Positions 30,304-38,513 of a stretch of DNA of 64,000 nucleotides are shown piece by piece (position 1 is the first letter of the stretch; every line of letters begins with the position of its first letter). A program made the translations under genes and the position numbers. This stretch comes from CAWFPR01 sp963817635 (GTDB taxonomy: Bacteria > Acidobacteriota > Vicinamibacteria > Vicinamibacterales > 2-12-FULL-66-21), in the NCBI GenBank assembly GCA_963817635.1, contig CAWFPR010000016.1, positions 228,786-292,785 of the forward strand, read 5' to 3'. The notes beneath the pieces are model-generated. The model searched no databases, was not told the DNA's origin, and worked only from the letters and a program-made list of their open reading frames with translations.

Positions 30304-31180
30304 TGGCGATCAACCTGCCGGTTTCCGCCCTCAAACCATTCACGTACATCAGGCCAAGCCTGACCCGCCCGTCCTGCTCCACCCGGCACTCCCAGTCGGA
30401 CTCCTGCACGTCGATGGGGGCAAAACGGACGCCGTGACGCTGGGCGTCCTTCACCAGCGTCGCGGGGTGATAGAACCCCATCGGCTGGTTGTTCAGGATC
30501 GCGGTATAGAACGCCGCCGGATAGTGCGCCTTGAGGTAGGCGCTCGCATAGACGAGCAGCGCGAAGCTCGCCGCGTGCGACTCGGGAAACCCGTAGAGCG
30601 CAAACGACGCGATCGAGCGGATGATCCCGTCGGCCGCCTCTCCCGTGATTCCCTGCCGCGCCATGCCGTCGCGCAGCTTCACTTCGATCTGCTGCATCCG
30701 CTTTTCGGATCGCTTGAACCCGAACGCGCGGCGCAGCTCCTCGGCTTCCCCGCCGGAAAACCCCGCCGCGACCATCGCCATCCGCAGCAACTGCTCCTGG
30801 AAGAGCGGCACGCCCAGCGTGCGCGCGAGGATCGGCTCGAGCGAGGGATGCGGGTACACGACCGGCTCGACGCCCTGCCTCCGTTTCAAGTACCGGATGC
30901 ACCATCTGCCCGACAATCGGCCCCGGCCTGATGATCGCGACTTCGACGACGATGTCGTAGAAGCGCTCAGGGCGAAGCCGCGGCAACGTGGCCATCTGCG
31001 CGCGGGATTCCACCTGGAAGATTCCGATGGTGTCCGCCTCCTGCAGCATCCGGTAGACCGCCGGGTCGTCCGGGGGCAAGTGCGCCAGATCGAGTGCGCA
31101 CTCGGCCGCTCTCCGCTCTCCGCGATCCGCTCCCCGCCCGTCGTGCACCTCGTCGGCATTCACCGCCTTCTCATTTACAG

Positions 31181-31440
31181 CTCGCGGGGCCCCACCCCCG
31201 CTCGCTGCCACCTCGGGCTCGGAGACTCGCCCTCGGCGGCGGCCGCAGGCGCTCCTCGCTGCGCCCCATTCACCAGCTGCAGGGCATCCTGCAGCACCGC
31301 CATCATCTTTACGGCTCGCGGGGCCCCACCCCCGCTCGCTGCCGCCTCGGGGCTCGAAGACTCGCCCTCGGCGGCGGCCGCAGGCGCTCCTCGCTGCGCG
31401 GCATTCACCAGCTGCAGGGCATCCTGCAGCACCGCCATCA
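31181..31440 (-). repeat. Tandem 135-bp repeat inside dnaE2 (two units)
   Basis: Two near-identical units (134 and 135 bp) each hold a GC-rich 96-bp element ending in GGGGGTGGGGCCCC and a copy of the dnaE2 codons for MMAVLQDALQLVN. The element translates as (A/G)AQRGAPAAAAEGES then (S/P)SPE(A/V)AASGGGAPRAV. Its length is 32 codons, so the frame is kept except for one missing G in the unit nearer 31200. Confidence 0.85.
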
Positions 31441-33189
31441 TGCCGAGGCCCAGCAGGTCCACCTTGACGATGCCCATGTCGGCACAGTCCTCCTTGTCCC
31501 ACTGGATGACCACGCGTCCGGGCATGCTGGCGTTTTCGAGCGGCACGACCTCGTCGAGCCGGCCATGGCAGATCACCATGCCGCCCGAATGCTGGCCGAG
31601 ATGCCGCGGCAGATCCTGGATCTGCTGCCACAGCCGGCCGAACGTCTGAATCGTCGGATGCTGGAAATCGAGGCCGGCTTCGCGGAGATTGCGGTCGAGC
31701 GTTTCCTTCGGGTCGGTCCACTCGAAGTGGTTCATGATCTTCGCGAGCCGGTCGACCTGCGCAGATTCGATCGACAGCACCTTCCCCACTTCGCGCGCGG
31801 CGCTGCGCCCCCGGTACGTGATCACGTTTGCCGTCATGGCGGCTTTGGGTCCTCCTGGGGCCGCGCCTGACTTTCCGTACTTCTCGTACACGTGCTGGAT
31901 CACGCGCTCGCGCCGGTCGCCGCTCGGCAGATCGAGATCGATGTCCGGCCACTCGCCGCGTTCTTCCGAGAGGAACCGCTCGAACAGCAGATCCATCCCG
32001 ACCGGATCGACCGCGGTGATCCCCAGGCTGTAGCACACGGCGCTGTTGGCCGCCGAGCCGCGCCCCTGCACGAGGATCTCCTGCTGGCGGCAGAAATTGA
32101 CGATGTCCCAGACGATCAGGAAATAGCCGGCGAGATCGAGCTTCTCGATCAGGGCGAGCTCGCGCTCGATCTGCCGCCGTGCCCGCTCGTGATACGGCCG
32201 ATACCGTTCGCGCGCCCCGGCCTGCGCGATCTTCCGCAGGAACGAGGCCATCGTTTCGCCCGCCGGCACCGGGTAATCGGGGAAGCGATATCCCAGATCG
32301 GCCATCGTGTAGGTCAGCCGATCGGCGAGCGCGCGCGTTTCCCCGATCGCCTCCGGCAGGTCGGCGAACAGGCGCGCCATCGCGTCGGGCGGCTTCAGGT
32401 AGCGCTCGGCATTCCAAGCCAGCGCCCGGCCGGCGCGGTCGAGCGTCGTCTTGTGCCGGATGCAGGTGAGCACGTCGTGGAGCGGACGGTCGGATGGCTC
32501 GGCAAAGCGTACGCCGTTGGTGGCGATGACCGGCACGTGAAACGCGGACGCGAGGTCCACGAGCGCCTGGTTGTCGGCCGCTTCGTCGCGCAGCAGGTGC
32601 CGCTGCAGCTCGACGTAGGTGTGCGTCCGGCCAAAGGTGCCGACGATCCGATCGACGAGGCCGCCGACGCCGAAGCGCGGTCCGCTCAACATCGCGCGGC
32701 CGACGAGCGCGACGAGACCTGCGGTGTGGCCGTCGAGCTCATCGAGCGTGAGCGCGCCTTCCCCCTTCGGCGATCGCAGCTTCATCCGCGAGACGAGCCG
32801 GCACAAATTGCGATAGCCCGCCTGGGACTCGACGAGGACCGGGAGACGAAAGAGCCGCGCTTCGGTGTCCACAGCCCGCAGCCCGACAGGGATCCGGGCG
32901 TTGCGAGCCGCGGAATCCGAAGGGCGGGTTGCCGCCGCGACCGTCAGCTCCGCCCCGATGATCGCCTTCAGCCCCGCACGCCGGGCCGCCTGGTGAAAGC
33001 GCGGCGCGCCGTAGACGCCGTCGCGATCGAGCAGGGCGAGCGTCGGGTAGCCCAGCGCGGCCGCGCGCTCGACGAGCATCTCGGGCAACGACGCACCGTC
33101 GAGAAAGGAGAACGCGGAGGCAGCATGCAGCTCGATATACACGGCGGTTCAGGGTGCGCACATGGTGGAGCGTGATAGTGGGAACGCCT

Positions 33190-34500
33190 TCAGTCCACGA
33201 TGCCGTCGAGAAACCAATGCCCCGCGGCGCGATCGCGAAACAGCCGGCAGACAGTACCGTCAGTGAACGCCACGTCCCACTCGTCGCGGTCCCACGCTAC
33301 GGCTCCGGACGACGTCCCGGGATCCCACCAGGCGCCGGACGTCCGCCACGGGCCGGCGTGCTGTTCGACACGGCCGCCCGGCATGCCGCGACGGTCGATC
33401 GCCATGGCCACGGGATACCCGCGCTCGACGGTCACGCGCACGGCCACGGGCGGGCGGAAGCGGCGGAGCGCGGCCGTTGCCCGGCCCTGCCCGGCGCAGG
33501 CCTTCATCTCAGGGTTGAATCTCCGCATCTCGAATCCATCGGGACGGTGGGTATCGAGGAGCGACGGCGAGCCGCAGCGGCGCTCCCCGACGAGCGCCCC
33601 GAGCCGCGCGGTCAGCGTGACGAGCGTTTCGGGCGACGGCATCGCGCGCGCGAGCAGCGAATACTGCACGATGCGCGACGGCGCCGGATCCACTTCCACG
33701 CCGACGACATCGACGGCGGCTGCGGGGGGATGGGCCTCGAGATCGAGCAGCAGCAGCGTGCGCAGCACGCGGGCATCGCGCATCGCCGCCGGCAACAGCA
33801 GCACGCGCTGATGTGTCGACCGATCGACCAGCCGGAGATCGAGCCGGATTGCCGCGGCGCCGCGGTCCGCGCGCTCGAGCGCCGCCGACAGCGGATCGAG
33901 CAGCCGCGCGAGCACGAACGACAGCGGCTCGAGCGTATCGATCGGCCATTCGAGCTCGAGCGTCTGCACGAACCGGGGAACGCCCGTGTCTGGCACGAGC
34001 GGCGCCGCATCGGCGCCGCGCGCGAGCTGCTGAATCGCCAGCCCGGCCTGCCCCATGCGCGCGGACAGATCGGCCGCCGGGAGCGCCGCGATATCCCCCA
34101 GTGTCTTCAACCCCCAGCGCTGGAACGTGTCGAACCGCACCTGATCCGCCTGCCACTGGCGCAGGATCGCGATCGGCAGCGGCGCGACCGCGACGGCGGC
34201 CGGACCGGCCGCGATCGTGAGCCCTGGATGCGCCAGCGTCAGCAAGCGCACGGACGCCTGCGTCGGCCCCACCGCCACGCGGATGCCGCCGCCGCGCGCG
34301 ATCGCTTCGCGCTCGAGTTCGGCGCCAATCGCCTGCGCATCGCCAATCAACCGGCCGAGACCGCTGACGTCGAGCACCACGCACGCGTCGCCGTGCCGCG
34401 CGATCCGCGGGGAGAAGTCGCGCGCAATCGCGTCGATGGCCTTCGCCGCGCATGTCGAACGCAGGCAGGCGAACCGCGCGCACGCATCCTGTGACGCGCG
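33190..34500 (-). pseudogene. imuB: ImuB (Y-family polymerase-like), N-terminus replaced by repeats
   Basis: Recognisable from KAIDAIARDFSPRIARHGDACVVLDVSGLGRLIGD through LGDIAALPAADLSARMG (HhH region) to the C-terminal DEWDVAFTDGTVCRLFRDRAAGHWFLDG. ImuB is a non-catalytic Y-family relative that links ImuA, DnaE2 and the sliding clamp. The expected first 60-70 residues (family start of the type R.ACVLVPDFPVAA) are absent: upstream of 34500 the frame runs into AATGGAAA repeats, which would encode HFPFS-type tandem peptides, and then into a 93-bp tandem repeat. The end lies 47 nt before dnaE2. The C-terminal part is otherwise undamaged. Confidence 0.82.
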
Positions 34501-34503
34501 CGG

Positions 34504-34581
34504 AATGGAAAATGGAAAATGGAACATGGAAAATGGGATGGGAAATGGGAAATGGAAGATGGAAAATGGAAAATGGAAAAC
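34504..34581 (-). repeat. Short tandem repeat, AATGGAAA units
   Basis: About ten imperfect 8-nt units of AATGGAAA/AATGGGAA. It adjoins the truncated imuB; the same unit occurs at 26-52. Confidence 0.9.
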
Positions 34582-34582
34582 C

Positions 34583-34889
34583 TCACTGTCGCCGTGGTGT
34601 GCCCCCGCCGCCGACGCCAGCCCAGAACCACCCTCCTGTCCTCCGTCTCTCCGTTCCTCCTGTGAGGCCGTGACAGGCGGCTGTCGCCGTGGCGTGCCCC
34701 CGCCGCTGACGTCAGCAAGGACCACCCTCCTGTCTCCGTCCCTCCGTTCCTCCTGTGAGGCCGTGACAGGCGGCTGTCGCCGTGGCGTGCCCCGCCGCTG
34801 ACGTCAGCAAGGCCCCACCCTCCTGTCCTCCGTCTCTCCGTTCCTCCTGTGAGGCCGTGACAGGTGGCTGTCGCCGTGGCATGCCCCCA
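34583..34889. repeat. 93-bp tandem repeat between imuA and imuB
   Basis: About 3.2 copies of a 93-94 bp unit. The landmark GTGAGGCCGTGACAGG starts at 34662, 34755 and 34849. Each unit also holds CTGTCGCCGTGGC and CTCCGTTCCTCC. The repeat fills the whole space between the imuA stop and the AATGGAAA repeat, where the imuB 5' end should be. Confidence 0.9.
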
Positions 34890-35558
34890 TCACACGCGCG
34901 CCGCGCCAATCGTGCGGGGCTGGACGTCGATGCCACGGAGCAGCCGCGAGCGATCGGAGGCGCCGGTCCATCGCGGCGCCGCGGTGTCGAGCGCCACCGT
35001 CACGCCGCCGGGGCTGCGCGCGATGTGCTCGGCGCCGACGAGCAGCGCCACCGTCTGGCTTCCCTCGATGACGCGCGCGATGCGCATCCACGTCGTATGG
35101 GGGAACTGCCGGAGGACACGGCCGGACACATCGGCCAGGTCGAAGACCACGAGTCCGAAGCCGCCCGCCTGGAGCACGAGGGTGACGGCCTTCAGCGCCC
35201 GTGCGGCGTCGCCCGTCTCCCGCACCCAGAGCAGCTTCGATAGATCGAGGCCCGCGTCGCCGGCGGATTCCGGATCGAACCGATCGTGCGTATCGACGAG
35301 CGCCACGGCTTCGCCACGCGCGGCAGCCGCGGCGAGCGCGCCATGCACGATGGTGGTGCGCCCTGAGGATCGCGGCCCGACGAGTTCTGACAGGTGCCCC
35401 CGTGCGAGCCCGCCGTCAAGCGCCAGATCGAGCGTGTCCACACCCGTGGACGCGGTCTCGCGCGACAGCGCATTCCACGGCGCGGCAGACGTCAAAGTGA
35501 CGTCGAGCTTGCGCGTCCTGAGGAGCGATTCGATCTGTGCGCGTGCGGCCTGTCCCAT
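34890..35558 (-). CDS. imuA: ImuA, RecA-like mutasome protein
   Basis: About 222 aa. RecA-like core with a P-loop-equivalent ELVGPRSSGRTTIVHGAL (GPRSSGRTT), AVALVDTHDRFDPESA, VLQAGGFGLVVFDLAD (Walker B-like) and SQTVALLVGAEHIAR. It is shorter than RecA, as usual for ImuA/ImuA2 proteins that regulate the ImuB-DnaE2 polymerase during SOS mutagenesis. The start at 35558 is chosen because upstream codons carry no homology. It is the first gene of the imuA-imuB-dnaE2 cassette and should drive its expression. Confidence 0.87.
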   Translation of the reverse strand: MGQAARAQIESLLRTRKLDVTLTSAAPWNALSRETASTGVDTLDLALDGGLARGHLSELVGPRSSGRTTIVHGALAAAAARGEAVALVDTHDRFDPESAGDAGLDLSKLLWVRETGDAARALKAVTLVLQAGGFGLVVFDLADVSGRVLRQFPHTTWMRIARVIEGSQTVALLVGAEHIARSPGGVTVALDTAAPRWTGASDRSRLLRGIDVQPRTIGAARV

Positions 35559-35560
35559 GT

Positions 35561-35594
35561 TTTCGCTTTTTGTTCGCCTCGCACGCCGAGTATA
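35561..35594 (-). promoter_or_regulatory. Candidate imuA promoter with LexA-like direct repeat
   Basis: On the minus strand, TATACT (35594-35589) could be the -10 box. Just before the ATG is GCGAACAAAAAGCGAAAAC, a direct repeat GCGAA with an 11-bp period. This matches the GAAC-N7-GAAC form of LexA boxes in some phyla with one mismatch. A LexA site is expected for this cassette, but the match is weak. Confidence 0.35.
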
Positions 35595-35686
35595 GTGCGC
35601 ACCTCCCCCCGGATCAAGCGCCATCCGTCCGCCTTCGTCCCTCACAGCGTCCGAGGTCGCTGCTGTCCGCGTAACTAACAGGACGC

Positions 35687-36976
35687 GTGGATGTTAAGAT
35701 AGATGCCTTGTCCACGCCGTCCAGCCACACCGAGCCCGCGCCGGCCGCCGACGGCGTGTCCTTCGGACATCCCCAGCTCCAGCGGACGCTCGCCGCCTTC
35801 ACGTATCGCGACTTCCGCGTCCTGTGGTTCGGCGCCTTCACGTCGACCGTCGGCACCTGGATGCAGAAGGTCGCCCAGAGCTGGCTGGTGTTCGACCTCA
35901 CGAAGTCGTCGTTCTTTCTCGGCCTCGACGACTTCCTCGGGCAGCTCCCGATCCTGCTGCTCACGCTCATCGGCGGCGTCATCGCGGATCGCCACGATCG
36001 GCGGCGCCTCCTGATCGGCTCCCAGTACGTGCAGATGACGACGGCCTTCACACTCGCCGGGCTCATCCTGTTCAGTCACGTGCACGTGTGGTCCATCCTC
36101 ACGCTGTCGTTCATCGCGGGAACGGCACAGGCGTTCGGCGGACCGGCCTACCAGTCGCTGATCCCGACGCTCGTGCACAAGAAGGACCTGCCGAACGCGA
36201 TCGCGCTCAACTCGATCCAGTTCAATCTCGCGCGGGTCTTCGGGCCGATCCTCGCCGGGTTCGCGATGACGGTCGGCGCGGCCGCCTGCTTCGGCCTCAA
36301 CGGCCTGTCGTTTCTCGTCGTGATCGCCGCGTTGATGTCGCTGCGCGTCAAGCACATCAGGTCCACGGAACACAAACCGATGCTGCAGGAGATGAAGGGG
36401 GGCATCGCCTACGCGCGCAGCCAGCCCGCCATCATCGGCCTGACGGTGCTTGCGTTCCTGACGACGTTCCTGGGACTGCCGCTGCTGACGTTCCTGCCGG
36501 TGTTCACGCGGGAGATCTTCCACGGCGACGTCAACCAGTTCGCGCACATGATGGCGTTTTCCGGCGCCGGCGCCGTGGCCGGTGCGCTCGTCGTGGCGTG
36601 GCTCGGGAAATTCAAGCGCATGGGACTGGCGCTGCTCATCGTGCAGGTCGCGTTCGGCGCGCTCGTCGCCGCGTTCGCGCTCTCCCGCATGTGGTGGTGG
36701 AGCTGCGCGATCCTCTTCCTCGCCGGCGCGGCGCTCATCGTCGTCTTTTCGATGACCGCCTCGCTCGTGCAGCTCATCGTCCCCGATCACCTGCGCGGCC
36801 GGGTGATGAGCATCTACATGGTCGCGTTCCGCGGCGGCATGCCGCTCGGGAGCCTCGCGAGCGGCTACATCGCGAGCCGCACGTCTGCGCCCGCCGTCCT
36901 CGCGGTCAATGGCGCGCTGGTATCAGTGGTGGCCGTCTATTTCCTGATGCGAAGCCACGGCGTCAGAGAGCTGTAG
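35687..36976 (+). CDS. MFS transporter, EntS/MFS_3-type exporter
   Basis: 429 aa, about 11-12 membrane helices. Typical MFS_3 features: YRDFRVLWFGAFTSTVGTWMQKVAQSWLVFDLT at the first helix, the loop GVIADRHDRRRLL (motif A, GxxADRxxRR), and PDHLRGRVMSIYMVAFRGGMPLGSLASG in the second half. Relatives export siderophores, macrolides or other small molecules; substrate unknown. GTG start at 35687 with AGGA upstream. Divergent from imuA. Confidence 0.9.
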   Translation: MDVKIDALSTPSSHTEPAPAADGVSFGHPQLQRTLAAFTYRDFRVLWFGAFTSTVGTWMQKVAQSWLVFDLTKSSFFLGLDDFLGQLPILLLTLIGGVIADRHDRRRLLIGSQYVQMTTAFTLAGLILFSHVHVWSILTLSFIAGTAQAFGGPAYQSLIPTLVHKKDLPNAIALNSIQFNLARVFGPILAGFAMTVGAAACFGLNGLSFLVVIAALMSLRVKHIRSTEHKPMLQEMKGGIAYARSQPAIIGLTVLAFLTTFLGLPLLTFLPVFTREIFHGDVNQFAHMMAFSGAGAVAGALVVAWLGKFKRMGLALLIVQVAFGALVAAFALSRMWWWSCAILFLAGAALIVVFSMTASLVQLIVPDHLRGRVMSIYMVAFRGGMPLGSLASGYIASRTSAPAVLAVNGALVSVVAVYFLMRSHGVREL

Positions 36977-37057
36977 GACAGCGGCCAGCAGACAGCAGGC
37001 CGTGTGAAGCGCGGCGTCTTTCCACCCGGAGTTCTGTCCCCGCGTTCAACTGCGTTC

Positions 37058-37753
37058 CTACCGCCAGCTGCTGGTGAGCCAGTAGACGCCGAGCGCGATT
37101 GAGGCGAGCGCCATGATGACGGCGGCCGAGCGGCCGATACGCGTGATGGCGCGGCTGGAGATGACGCCGGCGAACGCCACGCCGAAGAGCGACATCGAGA
37201 GCAGGATGCCGACCGCGAACACCGCGATCAGCCCGAGCAGCGCCGGCAGCGGAGCCGCGCCGACCCGATCGCCGAACGGCGCGAGCATCGTCAGCGCGCG
37301 CAGGCTGCTGACGGCGAAGGCCGCGCCGACGATCGTCGGCAGGTGCGAGTGCGCCGAAGCGATCGGATGATGATCGGGGCGGCCGACGTGCAGGTGCCAG
37401 TGCGCCGCGGGCTCGTCGTGATGCCGGTGGGTATGGCCGTACACCCGGCCGGCGAAGACGCCCCACAGGCCGACGCCGCCCAGCAGGACGAGCAGCACGC
37501 CGCCGAGCATCTCGCCGCCGCGCTCGACCAGCACCGGCAGCGACCACCCGAGCCCGATCAGCAGCCCGGCGCCAAGAGCCAGCAGTACCGCGTGTCCGAT
37601 GGCGAACCGCACCGCCACGCCCATCGCGCGCGCGCGCTTCACGGCGGCCGTTTCCGCACCAGACCCGAGCGACAGGGCCGCGATGGCCATGAGGTGATCC
37701 GCGCCCAGCCCGTGCAGGAAGCCCAGCGCCAGCGCGGAAGACAGAAGGAGCAC
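37058..37753 (-). CDS. Nickel/cobalt transporter-like membrane protein (UreH/RcnA type)
   Basis: 231 aa, about six helices. The first helix has LGFLHGLGADHLMAIAAL, close to the HGLDADH signature of Ni/Co transporters; a His-rich loop (HTHRHHDEPAAHWHLHVGRPDHH) follows helix 3, and SSLRALTMLAPFGD precedes the C-terminal half. It is likely a metal exporter or urease-accessory-like transporter. It lies 18 nt after the DsbD-N gene in the same direction. Confidence 0.75.
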   Translation of the reverse strand: MLLLSSALALGFLHGLGADHLMAIAALSLGSGAETAAVKRARAMGVAVRFAIGHAVLLALGAGLLIGLGWSLPVLVERGGEMLGGVLLVLLGGVGLWGVFAGRVYGHTHRHHDEPAAHWHLHVGRPDHHPIASAHSHLPTIVGAAFAVSSLRALTMLAPFGDRVGAAPLPALLGLIAVFAVGILLSMSLFGVAFAGVISSRAITRIGRSAAVIMALASIALGVYWLTSSWR

Positions 37754-37771
37754 AGTGAGGATTGTAGCTGA

Positions 37772-38356
37772 TTACCGTTCCAGCGGCCTGAGCGTGACGG
37801 TCCACGAGACCGGCAGGTTCACCGGCAGATAGCAGACGGATTCGTCGCAGGCCTGGTACTTGAGCATCCCCTTGACCGTCAGCGTGGCGCCGGCGGTGCG
37901 CGCGCGTTCCAGCACCGCGGGCGTCAACGCCACGGTGACATCCTGCACGATGCGGAACGGCTTCGAATATACGAGCTGCGTCTCGTCGAGCGGCTTGAAG
38001 TAGTACGTCTCCGCTTTCGGAAAGACCGCCGGGTGCAGCTTGAACGCCGGAGCCTCCTCGATCGTGAGCGCAATCGGAATGTAGTCGTGCTGCTCGGGCG
38101 AATACACGTGCATCCCGGGTCTGGGCGCGACGTCCACGAGCAGCGAGAACCGTGTGCCTGGCGCGACAACCGCGTCCGACACCGACGTGGTGACGACGAG
38201 ATGGCGTGTTTCGGTGCGGGTGCCGGCAGGCTGATCCGGCACGCGCGCACCGACCTGCGGGCCCAGCTTCGCAAGCTCGTCGGCCGACTTCGGCGCCTGT
38301 GCCACAGATCCTCCCCAGGCGAGCACGACAAACGCCACCGGCAACAGCCATTTCAT
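37772..38356 (-). CDS. Secreted DsbD N-terminal-domain-like protein
   Basis: About 194 aa with a signal peptide (MKWLLPVAFVVLAWGGSVAQ). The domain resembles the periplasmic alpha domain of DsbD: GMHVYSPEQHDYIPIALTI and the paired cysteines in KYQACDESVCYLPVNLPV (C-x5-C). It would accept or pass on reducing equivalents outside the membrane, but the DsbD membrane and thioredoxin domains are absent, so it must work with other proteins or bind ligands only. The start at 38356 has TAGGAGC just downstream on the other side of the leader; the 300-codon open frame upstream is non-coding. Confidence 0.82.
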   Translation of the reverse strand: MKWLLPVAFVVLAWGGSVAQAPKSADELAKLGPQVGARVPDQPAGTRTETRHLVVTTSVSDAVVAPGTRFSLLVDVAPRPGMHVYSPEQHDYIPIALTIEEAPAFKLHPAVFPKAETYYFKPLDETQLVYSKPFRIVQDVTVALTPAVLERARTAGATLTVKGMLKYQACDESVCYLPVNLPVSWTVTLRPLER

Positions 38357-38386
38357 AGGAGCATTATGTCCCGCCTCGCCCATACG

Positions 38387-38420
38387 AAAAAGGGGGAGGC
38401 ACCTCGTGAGAGCCTCCCCC
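38387..38420 (-). terminator. Rho-independent terminator after TonB receptor copy 1
   Basis: Minus strand: 9-bp stem GGGGGAGGC/GCCTCCCCC with an 11-nt loop, followed by TTTTT. It lies about 95 nt after the stop at 38514. Confidence 0.88.
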
Positions 38421-38468
38421 ATCACCCATCCTCCAGGTGATCCTGCAATCGTCAAATTACCCGGATCT

Positions 38469-38498
38469 GATCTGTGTGATCTGTGTGATCTGTGGTTT
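38469..38498 (-). repeat. Dispersed repeat, AACCACAGATCAC type, second copy
   Basis: Minus strand: AACCACAGATC, ACACAGATC, ACACAGATC, three near-perfect units. It is related to the copy at 3972-4000 and lies just after the copy-1 receptor stop codon. Confidence 0.7.
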
Positions 38499-38513
38499 GA
38501 TCGTGATCCCTTG

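Larger units (their letters stand above)
29316..33142 (-). pseudogene. dnaE2: Error-prone DNA polymerase DnaE2 (ImuC), interrupted by repeats and frameshifts
   Basis: The N-terminal PHP domain (MYIELHAASAFSFLDGAS...) and polymerase core (LVQGRGSAANSAVCY, WPDIDLDLPSG, GQHSGGMVICHGRL, QWDKEDCADMGIVKVDLLGLG) are intact to about 31440. A 135-bp unit that repeats MMAVLQDALQLVN plus 32 foreign codons is then duplicated, one copy lacking a G. The frame resumes (LDLAHLPPDDPAVY, IGIFQVESRAQM), shifts at an extra C after GTAC (30890-30894), and continues (PLFQEQLLRMAMVAAGF, GFPESHAASFA). After IATGR about 315 bp of foreign DNA enter, with a related repeat and a four-Cys ribbon (RCPKCGCDD...FCNICAHEW). 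The OB-domain tail follows in another frame. It is translesion polymerase of the ImuABC mutasome; whether it is functional depends on how many shifts are real. Confidence 0.85.

Noticed and set aside
29990..30310. Possible intein or homing element in dnaE2
   Set aside because: No splicing-block residues (Cys/Ser start, HN end) and no endonuclease motif; a repeat plus a zinc-ribbon fragment fits better.
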